Shown here: positions 14,401 to 28,455 of the stretch, in pieces
Layout of the letters: each line of letters begins with the position of its first letter
Numbering within the stretch: the stretch's first letter is position 1
Origin: Eutreptiella sp. 'Long Island Sound 2002'
Lineage: Eukaryota > Euglenozoa > Euglenophyceae > Eutreptiales > Eutreptiaceae
NCBI GenBank assembly: GCA_964036045.1
Contig: OZ038384.1
Location: forward strand, 57,509,355 to 57,573,354
DNA: 64,000 bases
Direction of reading: 5' to 3'
The notes under the pieces: model-generated
Seen by the model: the letters and a program-made list of their open reading frames with translations, nothing else
The model's database searches: none
Told to the model about the DNA's origin: nothing
Position numbers and translations under genes: made by a program

Positions 14401-17400
14401 GCGGGGCCTTGGTACATGCATGAGGGATGGCGGGGCTTCGGTACATGCATGAGGTGTGGCGGGGCCTTTGTACATGCATGAGGTATGGCGGGGCTTTGGT
14501 ACATGCATGAGGTATGGCGGGGCGTCGGTACATGCATGAGGTATGGCGGGGCTTCGGTACATGCATGAGGTATGGCGGGGCCTTGGTTCATGCATGAGGG
14601 ATGGCGGGGCTTTGGTACATGCATGAGGTATGGCGGGGCTTTGGTACATGCATGAGGGATGGCGGGGCTTTGGTACATGCATGAGGGAAAGCAGGGCTTT
14701 GGTACATGCATGAGGGATGGCGGGGCTTCGGTACATGCATGAGGTATGGCGGGGCTTTGGTACATGCGTGAGGTATGGCGGGGATTCAGTACATGCATGA
14801 GGTATGGCGGGGCTTCGGTACATGCATGAGGTATGGCGGGGCCTTGGTACATGCATGAGCTATGGCGGGGCTTTGGTACATGCATGAGGTATTGCGGGGC
14901 TTTGGTACATGCATGAGGTATGGCGGGGCATTGGTACATGCATGAGGGAAGTCGGGGCTTTGGTACATGCATGAGGGATGGCGGGGCTTTGGTACATGCA
15001 TGAGGGAGGGCGGGGCTTTGGTACATGCATGAGGTATGGCGGGGCGTCGGTACATGCATGAGGTATGGCGGGGCTTCGGTACATGCATGAGGTATGGCGG
15101 GGCGTCGGTACATGCATGAGGTATGGCGGGGCTTCGGTACATGCATGAGGTATGGCGGGGGCTTGGTTCATGCATGAGGGATGGCGGGGCTTTGGTACAT
15201 GCATGAGGTATGGCGGGGCTTTGGTACATGCATGAGGGATGGCGGGGCTTTGGTACATGCATGAGGGAAAGCAGGGCTTTGGTACATGCATGAGGGATGG
15301 CGGGGCTTCGGTACATGCATGAGGTATGGCGGGGCTTTGGTACATGCGTGAGGTATGGCGGGGCTTCAGTACATGCATGAGGTATGGCGGGGCTTCGGTA
15401 CATGCATGAGGTATGGCGGGGCCTTGGTACATGCATGAGCTATGGCGGGGCTTTGGTACATGCATGAGGTATTGCGGGGCTTTGGTACATGCATGAGGTA
15501 TGGCGGGGCATTGGTACATGCATGAGGGAAGTCGGGGCTTTGGTACATGCATGAGGGATGGCGGGGCTTTGGTACATGCATGAGGGAAGGCGGGGCCTTG
15601 GTACATGCATGAGGGATGGCGGGGCTTCGGTACATGTATGAGGTATGGCGGCGCTTTAGTACATGCATGAGGTATGGCGGGGCTTCGGTACATGCATGAG
15701 GTATGGCGGGGCTTCGGTACATGCATGAGGTATGGCGGAGCTTTGGTACATGCGTGAGGTATGGCGGGGCATTGGTACATGTATCAGGGATGGCGGGGCA
15801 TTGGTACATGCATGAGGTATGGCGGGGCCTTGGTACATGCATGAGGTATGGCGGGGCCTTGGTACATGCATGAGGTATGGCGGGGCTTCATTGCATGCAT
15901 GAGGTATGGCAGGGCTTCGGTACATGCATGAGGTATGGCGGGGCCTTGGTACATGCATGAGGCATGGCGGGGCTTTGGTACATGCATGAGGTATGGCGGG
16001 GCCTTGGTACATGCATGAGGGATGGCGGGGCTTTGGTACATGCATGAGGTATGGCGGGGCTTTGGTACATGCATGAGGTATGGCGGGCCTTTGGTACATG
16101 CATGAGGGATGGCGGGGCTTCGGTACATGCATGAGGTATGGCGGGGCTTTGGCACATGCGTGAGGTATGGCGGGGCATTGGTACATGCATGAGGGATGGC
16201 GGGGCCTTGGTACATGCATGAGGGAAGGCGGGTCTTTGATACATGCATGAGGTGTGGCGGGGCTTTGGTACATGCATGAGGTATGGCGGGGCATTGGTAC
16301 ATGCATGAGGGATGGCGGGGCATTGGTACATGCATGAGGGAAGGCGGGGCTTTGGTACATGCCTGAGGTATGGCGGGGCTTTGGTGCATGCATGAGGTAT
16401 GGCGGGGCTTCAGTACATGCATGAGGTATGGCGGGGCTTCGGTACATGCATGAGGTATGGCGGGGCCTTGGTACATGCATGAGGTATGGCGGGGCTTTGG
16501 TACATGCATGAGGTATTGCGGGGCTTTGGTACATGCATGAGGTATGGCGGGGCATTGGTACATGCATGAGGGAAGTCGGGGCTTTGGTACATGCATGAGG
16601 GATGGCGGGGCTTTGGTACATGCATGAGGCAAGGCAGGGCCTTGGTACATGCATGAGGGATGGCGGGGCTTCGGTACATGCATGAGGTGTGGCGGGGCCT
16701 TTGTACATGCATGAGGTATGGCGGGGCTTTGGTACATGCATGAGGTATGGCGGGGCGTCGGTACATGCATGAGGTATGGTGGGGCTTCGGTACATGCATG
16801 AGGTATGGCGGGGCTTCGGTACATGCATGGGGTATGGCGGGGCTTTGGTACATGCATGAGGTATGGCGGGGCTTTGGTACATGCATGAGGTATGGCGGGG
16901 CCTTGGTACATGCATGAGGTATGGCGGGGCTTCGGTACATGCATGAGGTATGGCGGAGCTTCGGTACATGCATGAGGTATGGCGGGGCCTTGGTACATGC
17001 ATGAGGGATGGCGGGGCTTCGGTACATGCATGAGGTGTGGCGGGGCCTTTGTACATGCATGAGGTATGGCGGGGCTTTGGTACATGCATGAGGTATGGCG
17101 GGGCGTCGGTACATGCATGAGGTATGGCGGGGCTTCGGTACATGCATGAGGTATGGCGGGGCCTTGGTTCATGCATGAGGGATGGCGGGGCTTTGGTACA
17201 TGCATGAGGTATGGCGGGGCTTTGGTACATGCATGAGGGATGGCGGGGCTTTGGTACATGCATGAGGGAAAGCAGGGCTTTGGTACATGCATGAGGGATG
17301 GCGGGGCTTCGGTACATGCATGAGGTATGGCGGGGCTTTGGTACATGCGTGAGGTATGGCGGGGCTTCAGTACATGCATGAGGTATGGCGGGGCTTCGGT

Positions 17401-19260
17401 ACATGCATGAGGTATGGCGGGGCCTTGGTACATGCATGAGCTATGGCGGGGCTTTGGTACATGCATGAGGTATTGCGGGGCTTTGGTACATGCATGAGGT
17501 ATGGCGGGGCATTGGTACATGCATGAGGGAAGTCGGGGCTTTGGTACATGCATGAGGGATGGCGGGGCTTTGGTACATGCATGAGGGAAGGCGGGGCCTT
17601 GGTACATGCATGAGGGATGGCGGGGCTTCGGTACATGTATGAGGTATGGCGGCGCTTTAGTACATGCATGAGGTATGGCGGGGCTTCGGTACATGCATGA
17701 GGTATGGCGGGGCTTCGGTACATGCATGAGGTATGGCGGAGCTTTGGTACATGCGTGAGGTATGGCGGGGCATTGGTACATGTATCAGGGATGGCGGGGC
17801 ATTGGTACATGCATGAGGTATGGCGGGGCCTTGGTACATGCATGAGGTATGGCGGGGCCTTGGTACATGCATGAGGTATGGCGGGGCTTCATTGCATGCA
17901 TGAGGTATGGCAGGGCTTCGGTACATGCATGAGGTATGGCGGGGCCTTGGTACATGCATGAGGCATGGCGGGGCTTTGGTACATGCATGAGGTATGGCGG
18001 GGCCTTGGTTCATGCATGAGGGATGGCGGGGCTTTGGTACATGCATGAGGTATGGCGGGGCTTTGGTACATGCATGAGGGATGGCGGGGCTTTGGTACAT
18101 GCATGAGGGAAAGCAGGGCTTTGGTACATGCATGAGGGATGGCGGGGCTTCGGTACATGCATGAGGTATGGCGGGGCTTTGGTACATGCGTGAGGTATGG
18201 CGGGGCTTCAGTACATGCATGAGGTATGGCGGGGCTTCGGTACATGCATGAGGTATGGCGGGGCCTTGGTACATGCATGAGCTATGGCGGGGCTTTGGTA
18301 CATGCATGAGGTATTGCGGGGCTTTGGTACATGCATGAGGTATGGCGGGGCATTGGTACATGCATGAGGGAAGTCGGGGCTTTGGTACATGCATGAGGGA
18401 TGGCGGGGCTTTGGTACATGCATGAGGGAAGGCGGGGCCTTGGTACATGCATGAGGGATGGCGGGGCTTCGGTACATGTATGAGGTATGGCGGCGCTTTA
18501 GTACATGCATGAGGTATGGCGGGGCTTCGGTACATGCATGAGGTATGGCGGGGCTTCGGTACATGCATGAGGTATGGCGGAGCTTTGGTACATGCGTGAG
18601 GTATGGCGGGGCATTGGTACATGTATCAGGGATGGCGGGGCATTGGTACATGCATGAGGTATGGCGGGGCCTTGGTACATGCATGAGGTATGGCGGGGCC
18701 TTGGTACATGCATGAGGTATGGCGGGGCTTCATTGCATGCATGAGGTATGGCAGGGCTTCGGTACATGCATGAGGTATGGCGGGGCCTTGGTACATGCAT
18801 GAGGCATGGCGGGGCTTTGGTACATGCATGAGGTATGGCGGGGCCTTGGTACATGCATGAGGGATGGCGGGGCTTTGGTACATGCATGAGGTATGGCGGG
18901 GCTTTGGTACATGCATGAGGTATGGCGGGCCTTTGGTAGATGCATGAGGGATGGCGGGGCTTCGGTACATGCATGAGGTATGGCGGGGCTTTGGCACATG
19001 CGTGAGGTATGGCGGGGCATTGGTACATGCATGAGGGATGGCGGGGCCTTGGTACATGCATGAGGGAAGGCGGGTCTTTGATACATGCATGAGGTGTGGC
19101 GGGGCTTTGGTACATGCATGAGGTATGGCGGGGCATTGGTACATGCATGAGGGATGGCGGGGCATTGGTACATGCATGAGGGAAGGCGGGGCTTTGGTAC
19201 ATGCCTGAGGTATGGCGGGGCTTTGGTGCATGCATGAGGTATGGCGGGGCTTCGGTACAT
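8500..19260 (+). repeat. Zone of nested higher-order repeats (841, 1,798, 2,001 bp spacings)
   Basis: One diagnostic unit (ATTGCATG in place of GGTACATG) recurs at 10,873, 12,671, 15,890, 17,891 and 18,732, with spacings 1,798, 3,219, 2,001 and 841 bp. A second marker (AAAGCAGGGC) recurs at 10,251, 12,049, 14,688, 15,268, 17,269 and 18,110, with spacings 1,798, 2,639, 580, 2,001 and 841. All spacings are multiples of 29, and the two markers agree. Copies are highly similar: minus-strand translations of 15,366-15,842, 17,367-17,843 and 18,208-18,684 are identical. This is the most recently amplified part of the window. Outer limits are approximate. Confidence 0.88.
17161..18842 (+). repeat. 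Near-identical 841-bp tandem duplication (29 units of 29 bp)
   Basis: Two adjacent blocks, about 17,161-18,001 and 18,002-18,842, share the same series of variant units. Shared markers include GGTTCATG at the block start, AAAGCAGGGC, ATTGCATG and the GAGGCATGG unit. The offset is 841 bp = 29 x 29. I saw no difference in the parts compared, so this looks like a very recent unequal exchange or an assembly-level duplication. Confidence 0.85.
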
Positions 19261-21510
19261 GCATGGGGTATGGCGGGGCTTTATTACATGCATGAGCTAT
19301 GGCGGGGCTTCGGTACATGCATGAGGTATGGTGGGGGCTTGGTACATGCATGAGGTATGGCGGGGCTTTGGTACATGCATGAGGGATGGCGGGGCCTTGG
19401 TACATGCATGAGGGATGGCGGGGCTTTGGTACATGCATGAGGTATGGCGGGCCTTTGGTACATGCATGAGGTATGGCGGGGCTTTGGTACATGCATGAGG
19501 TATGGCGGGGCTTCGGTACATGCATGAGGTATGGCGGGGCTTCGGTACATGCATGATATATGGCGGGGCTTCGGTACATGCATGAGGTATGGCGGGGCTT
19601 TGGTACATGCATGAGGGATGGCGGGGCTTTGGTACATGCATGAGGTGTCGCGGGGCTTCGGTACATGCATGAGGTATGGCGTGGCTTTATTACATGCATG
19701 AGCTATGGCGGGACTTCGGTACATGCATGAGGTATGGCGGGGCCTTGGTACATGCATGAGGGGTGGCGGGCCCTTGATACATGCATGAGGTATGGCGGGG
19801 CTTCGGTACATGCATGAGGTATGGCGGGGCCTTGGTACATGCATGAGGTACGGCGGGCCCTTGATACATGCATGAGGTATGGCGGAGCTTTGGTACATGC
19901 ATGAGGTATGGCGGGGCTTTGGTACATGCATGAGGTATGGCGGGGCTTTGGTACATGCATGAGGTATGGCGGGGCATTGGTACATACATGAGGGATGGCG
20001 CGGCTTTGGTACATGCATGAGGGCTGGCGGGGCTTTGGTATATGCACGAGGTATGGCGGGGCTTCGGTACATGCATGAGGGATGGCGGGGCTTCAGTACA
20101 TGCATGAGGTTTGGCGGGGCTTCGGTACATGCATGAGGTATGGCGGGGCTTCGGTACATGCATGAGGGATGGCGGGGCATTGGTACATGCATGAGGTATG
20201 GCGGGGCTTCGGTACATGCATGAGGGATGGCGGGGCTTTGGTACATGCATGAGGTATGGCGGGGCTTTGGTACATGCATGAGGGATGGCGAGGCCTTGGT
20301 ACATGCATGAGGGATGGCGGGGCTTTGGTACATGCATGAGGTATGGCGGGGCTATGGTGCATGCATGAGATATGGCGGGGCTTTGGTACATGCATGAGGT
20401 ATGGCGGGGCATTGGTACATGCATGAGGGATGGCGGGGCTTCGGATCATGCATGAGGGAAGGCGGAGCTTTCGATACATGCATGAGGTGTGGCGGGGCTT
20501 TGGTACTTGCATGAGGTACGGCGGGGCATTGGTACATGCATGAGGGATGGCGGGGCATTGGTACATGCATGAGGTGTGGCGGGGCTTCGGTAGATGCATG
20601 AGGTATGCCGGGGCTTCGGTACATGCATGAGCTATGGCGGGGCTTTGGTACATGCATGAGGGAAGGCGGGGCTTTGATACATGCATGAGGTGTGGCGGGG
20701 CTTCGGTACATGCATGAGGTATGGCGGGGCTTTGGTACATGCATGAGGTATGGCGGGGCATTGGTACATGCATGAGGGATGGCGGGGGTTTGGTACATGC
20801 ATGAGGTGTCGCGGGGCTTCGGTACACGCATGAGGTATGGCGGGGCCTTGGTACATGGATGAGGGATGGCGGGGCCTTGGTACATGCATGAGGTATGGCG
20901 GGGCTTCGGTACATGCATGAGGTATGGCGGGGCTTCGGTACATGCATGAGGTATGGCGGGGCATTGGTACATGCATGAGGGACGGCGGGGCTTTGGTACA
21001 TGCATGAGGTGTCCCGGGGCGTCGGTACATGCATGAGGTATGGCGTGGCTTTCTTACATGCATGAGGTATGGCGGGGCTTCGGTACATGCATGAGGTATG
21101 GCGGGGCTTCGGTACATGCATGAGGTATGGCGGGGCTCCGGTACATGCATGAGGTATGGCGGGGCTTCGGTACATGCATGAGGTATGGCGGGGCTTCGGT
21201 ACATGCATGAGGTACGGCGGGGCCTTGGTACATGCATGAGGTATGGCGGGGCTTTGGTACATGCATGAGGCATAGCGGGGTTTTGGTACATGCATGAGGT
21301 ATGGCGGGGCTTTGGTACATGCATGAGGTATGGCGGGACATTGGTACATGCATGAGGGATGGCGCGGCTTTGGTACATGCATGAGGGAAGGCGGGGCTTT
21401 GGTACATGCATGAGGTATGGCGGGGCTTCGGTGCATGCATGAGGTATGGCGGGGCTTCAGTACATGCATGAGGTATGGCGGGGCTTTGGTACATGCATGA
21501 GGTATGGCGG

Positions 21511-22240
21511 GGCTTCGGTTAATGCATGAGGGATGGCGGGGCATTGGTACATGCATGAGGTGTGGCGGGGCCTTGGTACATGCATGAGGGATGGCGGGGC
21601 TTTGGTACATGCATGAGGTATGGCGGGGCATTGGTACATGCATGAGGTATGGCGGGGCCTTGGTACATGCAGGAGGGATGGCGGGGCTTTGGTACATGCA
21701 TGAGGTATGGCGGGGCGTTGGTACACGCATGAGATATGGCGGGGCTTTGGTACATGCATGAGGTATGGCGGGGCATTGGTACATGCATGAGGGATGGCGG
21801 GGCTTTGGTACATGCATGAGTAAAGGCGGAGCTTTGATACAGGCATGAGGTGTGGCGGGGCTTTGGTACATATATGAGGTATGGCGGGGCTTCGGTTAAT
21901 GCATGAGGTATGGCGGGGCTTTGGTACATGCATGAGGTATGGCGGGGCTTCGGTTAATGCATGAGGGATGGCGGGGCATTGGTACATGCATGAGGTGTGG
22001 CGGGGCCTTGGTACATGCATGAGGGATGGCGGGGCTTTGGTACATGCATGAGGTATGGCGGGGCATTGGTACATGCATGAGGTATGGCGGGGCCTTGGTA
22101 CATGCAGGAGGGATGGCGGGGCTTTGGTACATGCATGAGGTATGGCGGGGCGTTGGTACACGCATGAGATATGGCGGGGCTTTGGTACATGCATGAGGTA
22201 TGGCGGGGCATTGGTACATGCATGAGGTATGGCGGGGCAT
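21511..22240 (+). repeat. Higher-order repeat with 435-bp spacing
   Basis: The variant GGTTAATGCATGAGGGA occurs with AATGC at 21,521 and again at 21,956. The units that follow run in the same order in both copies (ATT, CTT, TTT; a TGCAGGAGG unit; a TACACGCATGAGATATGG unit). The spacing is 435 bp = 15 x 29. Copy borders are approximate. Confidence 0.8.
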
Positions 22241-23689
22241 TGGTACATGCTTGAGGTGTGGCGGGGCTTTGGTAGATGCATGAGGTATGCCGGGGCTTCG
22301 GTACATGCATGAGCTATGGCGGGGCTTCGGTACATGCATGAGGTGTCGCGGGGCTTCGGTACATGCATGAGGTATGGCGGGGCGTTGTTACATGCATGAG
22401 ATATGGCGGGGCTTTGGTACATGCATGAGGTATGGCGGGGCATTGGTACATGCATGAGGGATGGTGGGGCTTTGGTACATGCATGGGGTATGGCGGGGCT
22501 TCGGTACATGCAACAGCTATGGCGGGGCTTCGGTACATGCATGAGGTATGGCGGGGCTTCGGTACATGCATGAGGTATGGCGGGGCCTCGGTACATGCAT
22601 GAGGTGTGGCGGGGCTTTGGTAGATGCATGAGGTATGCCGGGGCTTCGGTACATGCATGAGCTATGGCGGGGCTTCGGTACATGCATGAGGTGTCGCGGG
22701 GTTTCGGTACATGCATGAGGTATGGCGGGGCCTTGGTACATGCATGACGTATGGCGGAGCCTTGGTACATGCATGAGGGATGGCGGGGCCTTGGTACATG
22801 CATGAGGGATGGCGGGGCTTTGGTGCATGCATGAGGTATGGCGGGGCTTTGGTACATGCATGAGTTATGGCGGGGCTTTGGTACATGCATGAGGTATGGC
22901 GGGGCTTTGGTACATGCATGAGGTATGGCGGGGCTTCGGTACATGCATGACTTATGGCGGGGCTTTGGTACATGCATGAGGGATGGCGGGGCTTTGGTAC
23001 ATGCATGAGGTATGGCGGGGCTTCGGTACATGCATGAGGTATGGAGGGGCCATGGTACATGCATGAGGTATGCCGGGGCTTTGGTACATGCATGAGGGAT
23101 GGCGGGGCTTTGGTACATGCATGAGGGATGGCGGGGCCTTGGTACATGCATGAGGTAGGGCGGGGCTTTGGTACACGCATGAGGTATGGCGGGGCATTGG
23201 TACATGCATGAGGTATGGCGGGGCTTTGGTACATGCACGAGGTATGGCGGGGCCTTGGTACATGCATGAGGGATGGCCGGGCTTTGGTACATGCATGAGG
23301 TCTGGCGGGACTTCGGTACATGCATGAGGTATGGCGGGGCTTCGGTATAGGCATGAGGTATGGCGGGGCTTTGGTACATGCATGAGGTCTGGCGGGGCCT
23401 TGGTACATGCATGAGGTATGGCGGGGCATCGGTACATGCATGAGGGATGGCGGGGCCTTGGTACATGCATGAGGTATGGCGGGGCTTTGGAACATGCATG
23501 AGGGAAGGCGGGGCCTTGGTACATGCATGAGGGATGGCGGGGCCTTGGTACATGCATGAGGGATGGCGGGGCTTTGGTACATGCATGAGGTATGGCGGGA
23601 CTTTGGTAAATGCATGAGTTATGGCGGGGCTTCGGTACATGCACGAGGGATGGCGGGGCTTTGGTACATGCATGAGGTATGGCGGGGCT

Positions 23690-24900
23690 TCGGTACATGC
23701 ATGAGGTATGGCGGGGCTTTGGTACATGCATGAGGTATGGCGGGGCATTGGTACATGCATGAGGTATGGCGGGGCCTTGGTACATGCATGAGGTATGGCG
23801 GGGCCTTGGTACATGCATGAGGTATGGCGGGGCTTCGGTAAACGCATGAGGTGTGGCGGGGCATTGGTACATGCATGAGGGATGGCGGGGCCTTTGTACA
23901 TGCATGAGGTATGGGGGCCTTCGGTACATGCATGAGGGATGGCGGGGCTTCGGTACACGCATGAGGTGTGGCGGGGCATTGGTACATGCATGAGGGATGG
24001 CGGGGCCTTGGTACATGCATGAGGTATGGGGGGCTTCGGTACATGCATGAGGGATGGCGGGGCCTTAGTACATGCATGAGGGATGGCGGGGCTTTGGTAC
24101 ATGCATGAGGTATGGCGGGGCCTTGGTACATGCATGAGGTATGGCGGGCCTTGGTTCATGCATGAGATGTGGCGGGGCTTTGGTACATGCATGAGGTATG
24201 GCGGGGCTTTGGTACACGCATGAGGTATGGCGGGGCTTTGGTACATGCATGAGGTATGGTGGGGCTTTGGTACATGCATGAGGGATGGCGGGGCTTTGGT
24301 ACATGCATGAGGTATGGCCGGGCTTTGGTACATGCATGAGGGAAGGCGGGGCCTTGGTACATGCATGAGGTATGGCGGGGCTTTGGTACATGCATGAGGT
24401 ATGGCGGGGCTTTGGTAGATGCATGAGGTATGGCGGGGCCTTGGTACATGCATGAGGGATGGCGGGGCTTCGGTACATGCACGAGGGATGGCGGGGCTTT
24501 GGTACATGCATGAGGTATGGCGGGGCTTCGGTACATGCATGAGGTATGGCGGGGCTTTGGTACATGCATGAGGTATGGCGGGGCATTGGTACATGCATGA
24601 GGTATGGCGGGGCCTTGGTACATGCATGAGGTATGGCGGGGCCTTGGTACATGCATGAGGTATGGCGGGGCTTCGGTAAACGCATGAGGTGTGGCGGGGC
24701 ATTGGTACATGCATGAGGGATGGCGGGGCCTTTGTACATGCATGAGTTATGGGGGCCTTCGGTACATGCATGAGGGATGGCGGGGCTTCGGTACACGCAT
24801 GAGGTGTGGCGGGGCATTGGTACATGCATGAGGGATGGCGGGGCCTTGGTACATGCATGAGGTATGGGGGGCTTCGGTACATGCATGAGGGATGGCGGGG
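23690..24900 (+). repeat. Higher-order repeat with 838-bp spacing and shortened units
   Basis: A marker unit with TAAACGCATGAGG lies at 23,841 and 24,679 (coordinates of AACGC), 838 bp apart. That is three short of 29 x 29, because this stretch contains several units with 1-2 bases missing in the GGCGGGGC box (for example near 23,911 and 24,755). It is one of the few places where unit length varies. A third partial copy of the same pattern follows near 24,840. Confidence 0.75.
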
Positions 24901-25379
24901 CCTTAGTACATGCATGAGGGATGGCGGGGCTTTGGTACATGCATGAGGTATGGCGGGGCCTTGGTACATGCATGAGGTATGGCGGGCCTTGGTACATGCA
25001 TGAGATGTGGCGGGGCTTTGGTACATGCATGAGGTATGGCGCAGCTTTGGTACATGCATGAGGTATGGCGGGGCTTTGGTACATGCATGACGTATGGCGG
25101 GGCTTTGGTACATGCATGAGGGATGGCGGGGCCTTGGTAGATGCATGAGGTATGGCGGGGCCTTGGTACATGCATGAGGGATGGCGGGGCTTTGGTACAT
25201 GCATGAGGTATGGCGGGGCCATGGTACATGCATGAGGTATGGCGGGGCCTTGGTACATGCATGAGAGATGGCGGGGCTTTGGTACATGCATGAGGTATGG
25301 CGGGGCATTGGTACATGCATGAGGGATGGCGGGGCTTTGGTACATGCATGAGGTATGGCGGGGCTTTGGTACATGCATG

Positions 25380-26620
25380 ACTTATGGCGGGGCTTTGGTA
25401 CATGCATGAGGTATTGTGGGGCTTCCGTACACGCATGAGGTATGGCGGGGCTTCGGTACATGCATGACTTATGGCGGAGCTTCGGTACATGCATGAGGTA
25501 TGGCGGGGCTTCGGTACATGCATGACTTATGGCGGGGCTTCGGTATATGCATGAGTTCTGGCGGGGCTTTGGTACATGCATGAGGTATGGCGGGGCTTTG
25601 GTACATGCATGAGGGATGGCGAGGCCTTGGTACATGCATGACGTATGGCGGGGCTTCGGTACATGCATTAGGTATGGCGGGGCTTCGGTACATGCATGAT
25701 GTATGGCGGGGCTTTGGTACATGCATGAGGGATGGCGAGGCCTTGGTACATGCATGAGCTATGGCGGGGCTTCGGTACATGCATGAGGTATGGCGGGGCC
25801 TTGGTACATGAATGAGGTATGGCGGGGCTTTGGTACATGCATGAGGGATGTCGGGGCTTCGGTACATGCATCAGGTATGGTCGGGCTTCGGTACATGCAT
25901 GAGGTATGGCGGGGCTTTGGTAAGTGCATGAGGGAAGGCGGGGCTTTGGTACATGCATGAGGTATGGCGGGGCTTCGGTACATGCATGAGGGATGGCGAG
26001 GCCTTGGTAGATGCATGAGGTATGGCGGGGCCTTGGTACATGCATGAGGGATGGCGGGGCTTTGGTACATGCATGAGGTATGGGGGGGCCATGGTACATG
26101 CATGAGGTATGGCGGGGCCTTGGTACATGCATGAGGGATGGCGGGGCTTTGGTACATGCATGAGGTATGGCGGGGCATTGGTACATGCATGAGGGATGGC
26201 GGAGCTTTGGTACATGCATGAGGTATGGCGGGGCTTTGGTACATGCATGACTTATGGCGGGGCTTTGGTACATGCATGAGGTATTGTGGGGCTTCGGTAC
26301 ATGCATGAGGTATGGCGGGGCTTCGGTACATGCATGACTTATGGCGGAGCTTCGGTACATGCATGAGGTATGGCGGGGCTTCGGTACATGCATGACTTTT
26401 GGCGGGGCTTCGGTATATGCATGAGTTCTGGCGGGGCTTTGGTACATGCATGAGGTATGGCGGGGCTTTGGTACATGCATGAGGGATGGCGAGGCCTTGG
26501 TACATGCATGAGGTATGGCGGGGCTTCGGTACATGCATTAGGTACGGCGGGGCTCCGGTACATGCATGATGTATGGCGGGGCTTTGGTACATGCATGAGG
26601 GATGGCGAGGCCTTGGTACA
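25380..26620 (+). repeat. Higher-order repeat with 870-bp spacing
   Basis: The variant series containing GCATGACTTATGGCGGAGC, then a GGTATATGCATGAGTTCTGG unit, occurs with TGCATGACTT at 25,461 and again at 26,331. The spacing is 870 bp = 30 x 29. The same GAGTTCTGG marker recurs many times up to about 36.6 kb, so this repeat belongs to a wider family of blocks. Confidence 0.78.
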
Positions 26621-28455
26621 TGCATGAGCTATGGCGGGGCTTCGGTACATGCATGAGGTATGGCGGGGCTTTGGTACATGCATGAAGTATGGCGGGGCTT
26701 TGGTACATGCATGAGGGATGGCGACGCCTTGGTACATGCATGAGCTATGGCGGGGCTTCGGTACATGCATGAGGTATGGCGGTGCATTGGTACATTCATG
26801 AGGGATAGCAGGGCCTTGGTACATGCATGAGGTATGGCGGGGCTTTGATACATGCATGAGGTATGGCGGGGCCTTTGTACATGCATGAGGTATGGCGGGG
26901 CCTTGGTACATGAATGAGGTCTGGCGGGGCTTTGGTACATGCATGAGGGAAGGCGGGGCCTTGGTACATGCATGAGGTATGGCGGGGCCTTGGTACATGG
27001 ATGAGGTATGGCGGGGCCTTGGTACATGCATGAGGGATGGCGGGGCCTTGGTACATGCATGAGGGATGGCGGGGTTTTGGTACATGCATGAGGTATGGCG
27101 GGGCTTTGGTACATGCATGAGGTATGGCGGGGCCTTGGTACATGAATAAGGTCTGGCGGGGCTTCGGTACATGCATGAGGTATGGCGGGGCTTTGGTACA
27201 TGCATGAGGTATGGCGGGGCCTTGGTACATGCATGAGGGATGGCGGGGCCTTGGTACATGCATGAGGTATGGCGGGGCTTTGGTAAGTGCATGAGGTATG
27301 GCCGGGCTTCGGTACATGCATGAGGTATGGCGGGGCTTTGGTACATGCATGAGGTATATCGGGGCTTCGGTACATGCATGAGGTATGGCGGGGCTTTCGT
27401 ACATGCATGGGGTATGGCGGGGCTTTGGTACATGCATGAGGTATGGCGGGGCATAGGTACATGCATGAGGTATGGCGGGGCTTTGGTACATGCATGAGGT
27501 CTGGCGGGGCTTTGGTACATGCATGAGGAAGCCGGGGCCTTGGTACATGCATGAGGTATGGCGGGGCTTTGGTACATGCATGAGGGATAGCGGGGCCTTG
27601 GTACATGCATGAGGTATGGCGGGGCCTTGGTACATGCATGAGGGATGGCGGGGCCTTGGTACATGCATGAGGGATGGCGGGGCATTGGTACATGCATGAG
27701 GTATGGCGGGGCTTTGGTACATGCATCAGGTATGGCCGGGCTTCGGTACATGCATGAGGTATGGCGGGGCTGTGGTACATGCATGAGGTATGGCGGAGCT
27801 TCGGTACATGCATGATGTATGGCGGGGCTTTGGTACATGCATGAGGGATGGCGGGGCTTTGGTACATGAATGAGGTCTGGCGGGCCTTCCGTACATGCAT
27901 GAGGTATGGCAGGGCTTTGGTACATTCATGAGGTATGGCGGGGCTTCGGTACATGCATGAGGTATGGCGGGGCTTTGATACATGCATGAGGTCTGGCGGG
28001 GCTTTGGTACATGCATGAGGAAGGCAGGGCCTTGGTACATGCATGAGGGAAGGCGGGGCTTTGGTACATGCATGAGGGATGGCGGGGCCTTGGTACATGC
28101 ATGAGGTATGGCGGGGCCTTGGTACATGCATGAGGGATGGCGGGGCCTTGGTACATGCATGAGGTATGGCGGGGTTTTGGTACATGCATGAGGTATGGCG
28201 GGGCTTTGGTACATGCATGAGGTATGGCGGGGCCTTGGTACATGAATAAGGTCTGGCGGGGCTTCGGTATATGCATGAGGTATGGCGGGGCTTTGGTACA
28301 TGCATGAGGTATGGCGGGGCCTTGGTACATGCATGAGGGATGGCGGGGCCTTGGTACATGCATGAGGTATGGCGGGGCTTTGGTACATGCATGAGGTATG
28401 GCCGGGCTTCGGTACATGCATGAGGTATGGCGGGGCTTCGGTACATGCATGAGGT

